Shown piece after piece: positions 26,305 through 34,077 of a stretch of DNA of 64,000 bases. The stretch covers positions 124,001 to 188,000 of the forward strand of contig LVWS01000005.1 in the NCBI GenBank assembly GCA_002083365.1, in the 5' to 3' direction. The notes under the pieces were generated by a model, which saw only the letters and a program-made list of their open reading frames with translations, was not told the origin of the DNA and searched no databases. Positions within the stretch are counted from its first letter, which is position 1; each line of letters opens with the position of its first letter. The position numbers and the translations under genes are program-made. Origin of the DNA: Nitrospira sp. SG-bin1. GTDB taxonomy: Bacteria > Nitrospirota > Nitrospiria > Nitrospirales > Nitrospiraceae.

Positions 26305-26378
26305 TTTGTTATCCTTCGCTCGCCTTTCGTGGTCGACGGAATTCTTCCACCTCACATACGATTCTAAGGAGTACTCAC

Positions 26379-27932
26379 ATGGCCGGCATCAAGCGGGCGT
26401 TGATCAGTGTTTCAGATAAGACCGGAATCATCGAAATGGCGAAGGGGCTGGAAGCGCTGGGCGCGGAAATTTTGTCCACGGGAGGAACGGCGAAAGCGCT
26501 TCGCGACGCCGGCGTGAACGTTACGGATGTCGCGGCCTATACCGGGTCGCCGGAGATTCTGGATGGTCGTGTAAAAACGCTCCACCCCAAGATCCACGGC
26601 GGCTTGCTGGGCCGGCGTTCGCTGCCGGCGCATGTCGCACAGATGACGCAACATGGAATCGGTCCGATCGATGTCGTCGTCGTCAATCTCTACCCCTTTG
26701 AAGCCACGATCGCGAAGCCTGATTGCCGCTTCGAGGACGCCATTGAAAATATCGATATCGGCGGCCCGTCCATGCTGCGCTCCGCCGCGAAGAATCATGA
26801 CGATGTCTTGGTGGTGGTCGATCCGGCCGATTATGCCAGAGTGCTGGAGGCTGTGAAAACCAACATGACCACGCCGGCGCTGCGCCGCGAACTGGCGATG
26901 AAAGTGTTCCAGCATACGGCGCGCTACGATGCACTGATCGCCAGCTACCTGGAAAAGCACGCGCGAGGCGGGGAAGTCAAGTTCCCGAAGGTATTGTCCC
27001 TGCAATTTGAGTTGGCGGAGACGCTCCGCTACGGAGAAAACCCTCATCAGCAAGGTGCTTTCTACCGGGAGTTGGACAGTAAAGAGCCATCGGTTTCTCG
27101 CGGCAAGATCCTGCATGGCAAGGCGATGTCCTACAACAACTTTCTCGATGCGAATTCCGCTCTCGAGTTGGTGAAGGAATATGAGGAGACGGCCGTCGCG
27201 ATCATCAAACATAACAATCCCTGCGGGGCGGCGCTCGGAGCGACACCGGTGGAGGCCTATGTCAAGGCGAGAGAGACCGATCCCGTATCAGCGTTCGGCG
27301 GAGTGATCGCCTTCAACCGGCCGGTGGATTTGGCGGCCGCCAAGGAAATCACGTCCACGTTCGTCGAAGTGGTCATCGCTCCGGGATTCGCGGAAGACGC
27401 ATTAGCCGAGTTGAAGCGGAAGAAGGATTTACGGTTATTGGACGTGGGAGCGTTGACGAAGGTGAAGCAGGACGGGCTCGATCTGAAGAAACTCGTGGGA
27501 GGTCTCATCGTACAGGATCGCGATCTCGGTGTCTTGGCGGACCTTCGCGCACTGACCGTGCCGACAATCCGTAAACCGACGAATGATGAATACGCCGCTT
27601 GTGCCTTCGCATGGAAGGTCTGCAAGCATGTGAAGTCCAACGCCATCATCTATGCGATGCCGGGCCAGACCGTCGGCATCGGGGCGGGACAGATGAGCCG
27701 AGTGGACTCCGTCAAATTGGCGGCCATGAAGGCGCAAATGCCGGTCAAGGGGTGCGTCATGGCTTCGGACGCGTTCTTCCCGTTCCGCGACGGCCTCGAT
27801 GCTGCAGCCGAGGTCGGCATCACAGCCGTCATTCAACCGGGGGGATCGATCCGCGATGCGGAAGTCGTCAAGGCCGCGGATGAACATGGGATGGCGATGA
27901 TTCTGACAGGCATGCGGCATTTTAGGCACTGA
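26379..27932 (+). CDS. purH: bifunctional AICAR formyltransferase / IMP cyclohydrolase
   Basis: A 517-residue enzyme for the last two steps of IMP synthesis. The N-terminal cyclohydrolase (MGS-like) domain reads RALISVSDKTGIIEMAKGLE, then LSTGGTAKALRDAG and GRVKTLHPKIHGGLL. The C-terminal formyltransferase domain shows the catalytic Lys-His in IIKHNNPCGAA (~273) and ends MASDAFFPFRDGLDAA, QPGGSIRD and MILTGMRHF. TAAGGAG lies 8 bases upstream of the chosen ATG; the frame is open 31 codons earlier but without conservation. purD follows on the same strand after 136 bp. Confidence 0.97.
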   Translation: MAGIKRALISVSDKTGIIEMAKGLEALGAEILSTGGTAKALRDAGVNVTDVAAYTGSPEILDGRVKTLHPKIHGGLLGRRSLPAHVAQMTQHGIGPIDVVVVNLYPFEATIAKPDCRFEDAIENIDIGGPSMLRSAAKNHDDVLVVVDPADYARVLEAVKTNMTTPALRRELAMKVFQHTARYDALIASYLEKHARGGEVKFPKVLSLQFELAETLRYGENPHQQGAFYRELDSKEPSVSRGKILHGKAMSYNNFLDANSALELVKEYEETAVAIIKHNNPCGAALGATPVEAYVKARETDPVSAFGGVIAFNRPVDLAAAKEITSTFVEVVIAPGFAEDALAELKRKKDLRLLDVGALTKVKQDGLDLKKLVGGLIVQDRDLGVLADLRALTVPTIRKPTNDEYAACAFAWKVCKHVKSNAIIYAMPGQTVGIGAGQMSRVDSVKLAAMKAQMPVKGCVMASDAFFPFRDGLDAAAEVGITAVIQPGGSIRDAEVVKAADEHGMAMILTGMRHFRH

Positions 27933-28068
27933 GCCCGAGTGGAGGTTCAGGCCAAAAGCAGCGCATCAAGATGTGTCGCTTATCTCAGCCTCAACCTTAG
28001 CCTCGGTCTGACATCGCCGGACCAGTGTACGTTCCCGCCGTCTAGGCCCATCAAGGAAAGGTCTATAC

Positions 28069-29343
28069 GTGAACATCCTCGTTGTCGGCAGTGGAGGGCG
28101 TGAGCATGCGATGGTGTGGAAGCTCGCGCAGAGTCCTCGCAAACCAGTCCTCTATTGTGCCCCAGGCAATGCGGGGATTGCGTCATCGGCGACATGTATC
28201 CCCATCAAATCGGACGACATTGTCAGCCTGAAAGACTTCGCGCTCCAACAAAAGATCGATGTGACGATAATCGGACCTGAAGCGCCTCTTGCGGCGGGTC
28301 TTGTTGACGAATTCCGCAAGGCACGGCTCAGGACGTTTGGACCGACCCGGAACGCCGCCCGCCTGGAAGCCAGCAAGATCTTCTCCAAGGAGATCATGGC
28401 ACAAGCGAAGGTTCGGACGGCTCACGCCAAGAGTTTCGAAAAAACTTCTGATGCACTGGCCTATGCCGAAGGCCATGCATTGCCGGTTGTGATCAAAGCG
28501 GACGGGCTGGCTCAAGGAAAGGGCGTCATCATCGCGACCACTCGCGAGCAGGCAAGGCAAGCTGTCGTGGATTCGATGGAAAAGGCGGTGTTCGGCCAAG
28601 CCGGCAAACAGGTGCTGATCGAAGAATTTCTCGATGGAGAAGAGCTGACGATCATGGCATTTACCGACGGCAATACCGTGGTACCGATGCCGCCGGCGCA
28701 AGATCATAAGCGGGTTGGCGATGGTGACACAGGTTTAAATACCGGCGGGATGGGAGCCTACTGCCCGGCACCGCTAGGGACCGTGGAGATCCAGGAGCGA
28801 GTCCGTCATGAAATCTTGCAGCCGATGGTGGATGCCATGGCACGGCTCGGCTCGCCGTTTCAAGGTGTCCTTTACGCAGGACTCATGGTCGTGAAGGGGA
28901 CGCCCTACGTGCTCGAATTCAACGCTCGTATGGGCGATCCCGAGACACAAGTTGTGCTGCCCTTGCTCAAGACCGATTTCCTCGATGTCATTGACGCCGT
29001 CGTCGATCATCGGCTTGACCACCTCACAGTTGAATGGCATCAGGACGCCGCAGTTTGTGTCGTGATGGCCTCAGGGGGTTATCCTGGACCTTACCAGTCT
29101 GGGATGGTAATTTCAGGACTCCCCACAGATGGGACAACGTCACCCTTTCCCGTCGTCTTTCATGCAGGTACCGGCCGGCAAGGCAAGGATATCGTGACAG
29201 CGGGAGGCCGCGTCCTCGGTGTTCTCGGTCGAGGACACACGTTATCCGAGGCACAACGCGAGGCCTATCGAGTCGCGAAGGCAATCTCTTTTGAGGGATG
29301 CCACTTCCGGACCGACATCGCACATCGGGCACTCAAGGCATAA
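28069..29343 (+). CDS. purD: phosphoribosylamine--glycine ligase
   Basis: A 424-residue ATP-grasp enzyme that joins glycine to phosphoribosylamine in purine synthesis. The N-terminal domain starts NILVVGSGGREHAMVWKLAQ. ATP-grasp elements include LPVVIKADGLAQGKGVIIA, EEFLDGEELTIMAFTDG, PPAQDHKRVGDGDTGLNTGG and VLEFNARMGDPETQ. The start is GTG, with AAGGAAAGG upstream. It probably shares a transcript with purH; no purR-type operator or riboswitch is visible. Confidence 0.97.
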   Translation: MNILVVGSGGREHAMVWKLAQSPRKPVLYCAPGNAGIASSATCIPIKSDDIVSLKDFALQQKIDVTIIGPEAPLAAGLVDEFRKARLRTFGPTRNAARLEASKIFSKEIMAQAKVRTAHAKSFEKTSDALAYAEGHALPVVIKADGLAQGKGVIIATTREQARQAVVDSMEKAVFGQAGKQVLIEEFLDGEELTIMAFTDGNTVVPMPPAQDHKRVGDGDTGLNTGGMGAYCPAPLGTVEIQERVRHEILQPMVDAMARLGSPFQGVLYAGLMVVKGTPYVLEFNARMGDPETQVVLPLLKTDFLDVIDAVVDHRLDHLTVEWHQDAAVCVVMASGGYPGPYQSGMVISGLPTDGTTSPFPVVFHAGTGRQGKDIVTAGGRVLGVLGRGHTLSEAQREAYRVAKAISFEGCHFRTDIAHRALKA

Positions 29344-29574
29344 TCTGAGATACATCCACAATCGCATCGGGAAGACTCGCCCACGCAAAGGGCGTGCTTT
29401 CCTCCATCGCACCGCCTAGATCCAAACAGCCAGGGCCGATCTTTTTCGTAGCCAATTCATCGGATCTGTTAGAATACCTTATCTCAATAGGGTGCGAACA
29501 AAAGACCGGCGACGCGCAACCTCTACACCGAACATACGATGGGGAATTGATCGAACCGATGGAAGGAGAGGGCC

Positions 29575-29997
29575 ATGACAAGCCACTCGATGCGGTTACT
29601 CGGTACTGTAATCGCCTTTAGCTTCCCACTGGCCCTTGTGGGATGTGATTATTGGCCTCCCGCCTTGCAGGCTGAGATCGAACAATTGCGATCCGACATA
29701 CAAACCCTGACGATCGAGAAGGCTCAGCTCCAAGCTCAAGTCATCGATTTAACCAGGGCCAAACTAGATGTGCAGGGGCAAATCGATGAACTTACCCGCC
29801 TCAACCGGGAAAAAACGGGGATGATCACTAGCCTCCAAAATCAGTTGGACACAGCCCGAGCCAGGGCGTTGAAGGCGATGGGTTCGAACGCATCGCCGCA
29901 TAAAACAAAGACGAAGCCGACTGTGAAGACCGCGGGAAAACCATCCGCCAAGAGCGGCGCCAGAGCGTCGGTTCCCAAGGCAGTCGGTGTTCGATAA
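29575..29997 (+). CDS. small coiled-coil lipoprotein
   Basis: A 140-residue protein with a signal peptide ending in the lipobox LALVGC (Cys24), so it is predicted to be lipidated. Residues ~32-95 form a short coiled coil (ALQAEIEQLRSDIQTLTIEK and repeats of the LTxxK/LTRAK pattern). The C-terminal ~40 residues are basic and low in complexity (KTKTKPTVKTAGKPSAKSG). GGAAGGAGAGG precedes the ATG. The layout resembles Lpp- or YbgF-like envelope spacers, but no specific family is recognised. Confidence 0.65.
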   Translation: MTSHSMRLLGTVIAFSFPLALVGCDYWPPALQAEIEQLRSDIQTLTIEKAQLQAQVIDLTRAKLDVQGQIDELTRLNREKTGMITSLQNQLDTARARALKAMGSNASPHKTKTKPTVKTAGKPSAKSGARASVPKAVGVR

Positions 29998-30002
29998 GCA
30001 GG

Positions 30003-30353
30003 CTATGAAGAGGAGGAGGTCGTCGAACTGGATGAGGCGGGTGACGAACTGGTGGAGGCTGCTGGTGTCGCAGGAGCAGTCGAAGATGCCGCAGGCGCTG
30101 CGGAAGTTGATTCCTTCTTCTCTTCCGCCTTCGTCGGGCTGCTTTCGCTTCCGGCCGCCGACGGCGGTTTGAGTTTATCGGAATAATCGGTTACGTACCA
30201 ACCACTCCCTTTAAACATGATCCCCGGCGATGAAATCAGCCGCCTGACCGCCTTCCCGCACCTTTCGCAGGTCGAAAGTGGATCATCCTTGATGCTCTGC
30301 TTGACTTCAAAACGATACGAGCAGCTGTCGCACTGATATTCGTAAATCGGCAC
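30003..30353 (-). CDS. FmdB-family zinc-ribbon protein with long Ser/Ala tail
   Basis: A 116-residue protein with a GTG start and GGGAGGA six bases upstream. Residues 1-60 are the FmdB/CxxC_CxxC_SSSS putative regulatory domain: MPIYEYQCDSCSYRFEV, STCERCGKAVRRLISSPG, then IMFKGSGWYVTDY. The two CxxC pairs should bind one zinc. From ~residue 65 the protein becomes a low-complexity tail rich in Ser, Ala, Thr and Pro, ending in four serines. FmdB-like proteins are thought to be regulatory; evidence for a target is lacking here. Confidence 0.85.
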   Translation of the reverse strand: MPIYEYQCDSCSYRFEVKQSIKDDPLSTCERCGKAVRRLISSPGIMFKGSGWYVTDYSDKLKPPSAAGSESSPTKAEEKKESTSAAPAASSTAPATPAASTSSSPASSSSTTSSSS

Positions 30354-30403
30354 CGTATTCCTCCCTTCTATCGTTACATACGGCTCGCTGAGTGAGTCCT
30401 CCG

Positions 30404-31597
30404 TTACACCAATTTCGCAAACGCTTGCTGAAGTCGCTCAAGCCCACGAGTGATGTTCACCATACTGGTGGCGTAGGACAGCCGGAGATGCTCCGAGCTT
30501 CCAAAGGGTTCACCTGGAACGACTGCAATTCTCGCTTCGTTCAAGAGATACTGGGCAAGATCGTTCGGAGTCTTTATCACCCCGGAAGGCCCGCGTTTCC
30601 CCAACAAGCCTTTGATATTCGGAAAGGCGTAGAAGGCCCCACTTGGCATTCGGCATGACACACCGGGAATCTTGTTCAATCCCTCGACGATGGTGGTCCG
30701 GCGGCGGGAAAACTCGTCCACCATCTTGCGAGTGAAGGGTTCACCCAGGCGTAACGCGGCAAGGGCAGCCTTCTGCGAGATCGAGCATGGATTCGACGTG
30801 CTTTGGCTTTGGATATTGGCCATAGCAGTAATGAGGTCCTTCGGACCGGCCGCGTACCCAATTCGCCATCCGGTCATGGCATAAGACTTTGAAACTCCAT
30901 TGATAATGACGGTTCGCGCAGCGATCTCCGATCCCAATGAAGCAATACTGAGATGCCTCGCCCCATCGTACAACACCTTTTCATAAATCTCATCCGAAAC
31001 GACCAAGAGGTCGTGTCGGACCGCAACCGCGGCAATCTGTTCCAGCGCCACGCGATCGTAGGTTGCACCAGTCGGGTTGCACGGACTATTCACAATGATG
31101 GCTTTGGTTCTCGGCGTAATGAGTCGTTCCAACTCTGATGTATGGACTGTGTAACCGTCCTCCTCCTTGGTTGGTAGCAGCACCGGTTTCGCATCATTGA
31201 GAAGCGCCTGATCCGAGTAAGAGACCCAATAGGGAATCGGAATGATAATCTCATCACCGACTTCAAGAAAAGCTTCTGCTAAATTGTAGAGCGAGTGTTT
31301 CGCTCCGCAGGAGACCAGGACTTGAGACTTCTCATACCGAATCCCGAGTTCAGACTGGAGTTTGTCGGCAATGGCTCCTCGTAACTCATCGATTCCGGAC
31401 GAAGGCGTGTACTTTGTAAACCCCTCACGTATTGCCGCTTCCGCCGCAGCTTTGACCGGTTCCGGTGTATCAAAGTCCGGTTCGCCCGTTGAAAAATCTA
31501 CTACATCAATCCCTTGTGCGACCATGGCCTTGGCTGTAGCGGCCATTGCGAGGGTGGGGGAGGGAGCAATACGGCTAACCCGGGCGGCCAGTTTCAT
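30404..31597 (-). CDS. aspC: aspartate aminotransferase (class I PLP enzyme)
   Basis: A 397-residue fold-type I aminotransferase of the AspAT Ib group. The N-terminal pattern LAARVSRIAPSPTLAMAATA and VDFSTGEPDFDTP, the NSPCNPTGATY motif, the SDEIYEKVLYDG motif with the PLP-contacting Asp/Tyr, and the PLP lysine in INGVSKSYAMTGWRIGY are present, as is the C-terminal Arg in LRLSYATS. It interconverts aspartate/oxaloacetate and glutamate/2-oxoglutarate. It is the last of three overlapping genes (rsmD, coaD, this one); its ATG overlaps the coaD stop by 4 bp. Confidence 0.92.
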   Translation of the reverse strand: MKLAARVSRIAPSPTLAMAATAKAMVAQGIDVVDFSTGEPDFDTPEPVKAAAEAAIREGFTKYTPSSGIDELRGAIADKLQSELGIRYEKSQVLVSCGAKHSLYNLAEAFLEVGDEIIIPIPYWVSYSDQALLNDAKPVLLPTKEEDGYTVHTSELERLITPRTKAIIVNSPCNPTGATYDRVALEQIAAVAVRHDLLVVSDEIYEKVLYDGARHLSIASLGSEIAARTVIINGVSKSYAMTGWRIGYAAGPKDLITAMANIQSQSTSNPCSISQKAALAALRLGEPFTRKMVDEFSRRRTTIVEGLNKIPGVSCRMPSGAFYAFPNIKGLLGKRGPSGVIKTPNDLAQYLLNEARIAVVPGEPFGSSEHLRLSYATSMVNITRGLERLQQAFAKLV

Positions 31598-32082
31598 GAT
31601 TTGAGACTCCGAACACGCTCTTGTAAACGGCGTGCTACTTCAGGATGAAGGAACCCCGTCAAATTTCCACCGTGTTGGGCCACGTCTTTGATGATCGTCG
31701 AGGACAGATATGAGTACTCTTCGCTAGGCATCAAAAAAACAGTTTCCACCGTCTTCGCTAACTTTCGATTGACAAGCGCCATCTGAAACTCATGTTCAAA
31801 ATCAGAAATAGCGCGCAAGCCTCTGATAATCGCATGGGCTCCTGATCTCTCGACATAGTCGACCAACAATCCATCAAACGAAGTCACCTCCACTTGACCG
31901 ACGTCCTTCATGACCAGCTGTACCATATCAAGTCGCTCTGCCAAATTGAAGAGTGGGTGTTTGGAAGGATTTGGAGCGACGGCCACGACCACCTTATCAA
32001 ATACGCGCAGGCTGCGCGTAATGATGTCAGTATGGCCGTGCGTAATAGGATCAAAGGTGCCTGGACAGATACCGATTTTCAT
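31594..32082 (-). CDS. coaD: phosphopantetheine adenylyltransferase
   Basis: A 162-residue nucleotidyltransferase for the penultimate step of coenzyme A synthesis. It begins MKIGICPGTFDPITHGH with the TxGH signature at residues 14-17, and also shows VAVAPNPSKHPLF, IIRGLRAISDFEHEFQMAL and the C-terminal SSTIIKDVAQHGGN motif. The ATG at 32082 starts exactly at the conserved N-terminus. It overlaps rsmD upstream and the aminotransferase downstream by 4 bp each. Confidence 0.97.
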   Translation of the reverse strand: MKIGICPGTFDPITHGHTDIITRSLRVFDKVVVAVAPNPSKHPLFNLAERLDMVQLVMKDVGQVEVTSFDGLLVDYVERSGAHAIIRGLRAISDFEHEFQMALVNRKLAKTVETVFLMPSEEYSYLSSTIIKDVAQHGGNLTGFLHPEVARRLQERVRSLKS

Positions 32083-32648
32083 GCCTGTGCTGCGTCGGAA
32101 CGGAAGTAGAGGGATAAAGCGGTATCGCCATAGCGATACCGCCGTAAGAATCGAGTGCATCCCATCGACATCGGCAAAACAGCCTTTGTCGCATGTTCGA
32201 TGACCAGCCACGAGTCCGACGCAAACAACTCATCGCTCCGTAGTTCAGCGAGCAATGCCGGAAACTCCGGCGCCTCGGCATAGGGCGGATCAGCAAAGAT
32301 GATGTCATAGGGACCATTCCATTGATCAGAATGGTTCAGAAACTGTTGGACGGTCCGACCTGATACAACTATTTCATCACCGAGATGGCAGAGCGCCAGG
32401 TTTTGCTGCAGCAACGTCAATGCTTGTCGGTTCGACTCCACGAAGGTCACGTGCCTGGCTCCACGACTTATGGCTTCAATCCCCACCGCTCCAGTCCCTG
32501 CATACAGGTCCAAAAATCGGCTATTTGCCAGGCGATGGCCAAGAATTGAGAACAGCGCTTCACGAACCCGATCAGAGGTTGGGCGAAGAGCAAGCTTATT
32601 TGGCCCGTAGAGTCGGCGACCACGGTGGATACCGGCGATCACACGCAT
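32079..32648 (-). CDS. rsmD: 16S rRNA (guanine(966)-N2)-methyltransferase
   Basis: A 189-residue SAM-dependent methyltransferase. It begins MRVIAGIHRGRRLYGP, followed by RPTSDRVREALFSILG, the SAM-binding FLDLYAGTGAVGIEAISRGA and the catalytic DPPY motif (IIFADPPYAEAPE), all diagnostic of RsmD. The ATG at 32648 gives the usual family start; an in-frame ATG at 32660 would add four residues. The gene order rsmD-coaD is widely conserved. Confidence 0.95.
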   Translation of the reverse strand: MRVIAGIHRGRRLYGPNKLALRPTSDRVREALFSILGHRLANSRFLDLYAGTGAVGIEAISRGARHVTFVESNRQALTLLQQNLALCHLGDEIVVSGRTVQQFLNHSDQWNGPYDIIFADPPYAEAPEFPALLAELRSDELFASDSWLVIEHATKAVLPMSMGCTRFLRRYRYGDTALSLYFRSDAAQA

Positions 32649-32907
32649 ACCAGACAACATCGACTAGGTGCGGAACTCTAACATAGCGTTTTTGAAGGGG
32701 TCAAGAAATGTAAAGGAAAAGGGGAACGGTAGGCCAAGTAAAATTTAAACTGCGGAAGGAGCTTTGGCGCTCCTCATTTTGACCGTCTTGCAGCGGAAGA
32801 TTATAATACTCTTGTCTCTTCTTGTACGTTCGGCTAGACACCCTCACCTTAGGATCCGACAGGGACCTCATGAGAAGGTCAGGGCTCCTTGTCTGACGAT
32901 GATGATT

Positions 32908-33081
32908 TTACCGAGCCGTGACGGTTTGAGATTCACGGGCAGCCAGGCTCTTTCTGCGGTTGTTAGAGATGGTGCGGTCAATGATGGCACCGCAATTGAT
33001 GCATTTCCATGCATAAAACACGAGAAAGAAATCTGAAAACCGTTCCAACATCATCATCCCCTTGCACTTCGGACATTCCAT
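32908..33081 (-). CDS. 57-aa zinc-ribbon protein
   Basis: A short gene with an AGGGAGGG ribosome-binding site just before its ATG. It reads MECPKCKGMMMLERFSDFF, then LVFYAWKCINCGAIIDR, then TISNNRRKSLAARE and ends VTAR. Two CxxC pairs (Cys3/Cys6 and Cys27/Cys30) are spaced like a treble-clef or rubredoxin-type zinc ribbon, and the hydrophobic segment between them could pack against the knuckles. It is divergent from radC, with a 6-bp stem hairpin (32757-32774) in the sequence beyond its stop. I cannot assign a function; the strong ribosome-binding site and clean zinc motif argue that it is real. Confidence 0.75.
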   Translation of the reverse strand: MECPKCKGMMMLERFSDFFLVFYAWKCINCGAIIDRTISNNRRKSLAARESQTVTAR

Positions 33082-33268
33082 TGATCCCTCCCAAGGTGGC
33101 TACGTTCACAGCTGTTGACAATGTCAAGCAAAAGCTGCACCAATTTGTCATAGTCCAGCATTTCAATGGGTTATGAATTACGTATTTGCCTTAGGCTGGT
33201 AATTTCTTCTTGTTCGTCAGTACAAAAGAGTCCGGGCCGTCAATTTTTTGTCACGCCAAGGATGTTTC

Positions 33269-33994
33269 ATGATAAGCAAAGGGCGGCAAAAAGGCATCGT
33301 ATCCTGGCCAAAGACGGAACGCCCCCGTGAACGTCTCCTTGCTAAAGGATCGGAGGCCTTATCCGATGCCCACCTTCTCGCCATTTTGTTAAGAACCGGC
33401 CGGCGGGATTCCTCCGCCGTGCAGGTGGCTATCGAACTCCTCGATCTGGTAGGTGGACTGGGAGGACTGGCGGCATGCGGTATTGAGGAACTCTGCGCCA
33501 TCCCGGGCGTCGGCCCGGCCAAAGCGGCTCAACTCAAGGCGGCGTTGGCGATAGGAAGACGGTCTCTCGCTGTCCCAATGTCCACTGGAACGCGTATTTC
33601 ATCGAGTGCGCAACTGTTCAAACATTTTCACCCTGCGCTCCGTGATGTGAAACATGAACTCTTCAAGGTCGTGTTGTTGGACGCCAAAAATACAGTGATC
33701 AAAGAGATCACGGTTTCGGAAGGAAGCCTCACGCTCAGCATCGTGCATCCACGCGAAGTCTTCTCGCTCGCTGTTCGTGAATCAGCAGCCGCCGTCATCT
33801 TCCTGCACAATCATCCCAGCGGAGATCCGACACCAAGCCCGGAGGATCGGCGACTGACCGATCGACTCGTGACTGCCGGTAATCTGCTGGGAATTCGCGT
33901 ATTGGACCACGTGATCATTGGAGACGGTCGGTACGTCAGCTTTGCCGACGAAGGATGGCTGATAGGGCAGCGAAATGAATCCGGCGACTCCTAA
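33269..33994 (+). CDS. radC: RadC-family JAB/MPN domain protein
   Basis: A 241-residue RadC-like protein. It has an N-terminal UPF0758 region (RPRERLLAKGSEALSDAHLL then AILLRTG), a helix-hairpin-helix (ELCAIPGVGPAKAAQLKAAL, ~75-95) and a C-terminal JAB1/MPN metalloprotease-like domain with the motif FLHNHPSGDPTPSPED (His, His, Asp metal ligands). Despite its name it is not an established DNA-repair protein, and its biochemical role is unclear. CAAGGATG precedes ATG 33269; an alternative non-ATG start at 33248 is less likely. Confidence 0.92.
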   Translation: MISKGRQKGIVSWPKTERPRERLLAKGSEALSDAHLLAILLRTGRRDSSAVQVAIELLDLVGGLGGLAACGIEELCAIPGVGPAKAAQLKAALAIGRRSLAVPMSTGTRISSSAQLFKHFHPALRDVKHELFKVVLLDAKNTVIKEITVSEGSLTLSIVHPREVFSLAVRESAAAVIFLHNHPSGDPTPSPEDRRLTDRLVTAGNLLGIRVLDHVIIGDGRYVSFADEGWLIGQRNESGDS

Positions 33995-34077
33995 GGTGAT
34001 ATTGACCAGAAACACCGGCATGAGAAATATGAGGAAACGAATGGCGTAAACCCCATATCCTATAAGGAGGGTAGACC

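Noticed and set aside
26379..29343. Possible purine riboswitch or PurR box before purH/purD
   Set aside because: No conserved aptamer core or clear palindromic operator could be identified in the leaders.
32757..32774. AGGAGC-GCTCCT hairpin as a rho-independent terminator
   Set aside because: The stem is only 6 bp and the T-rich stretch on the minus side starts several bases later; too weak for a separate call.
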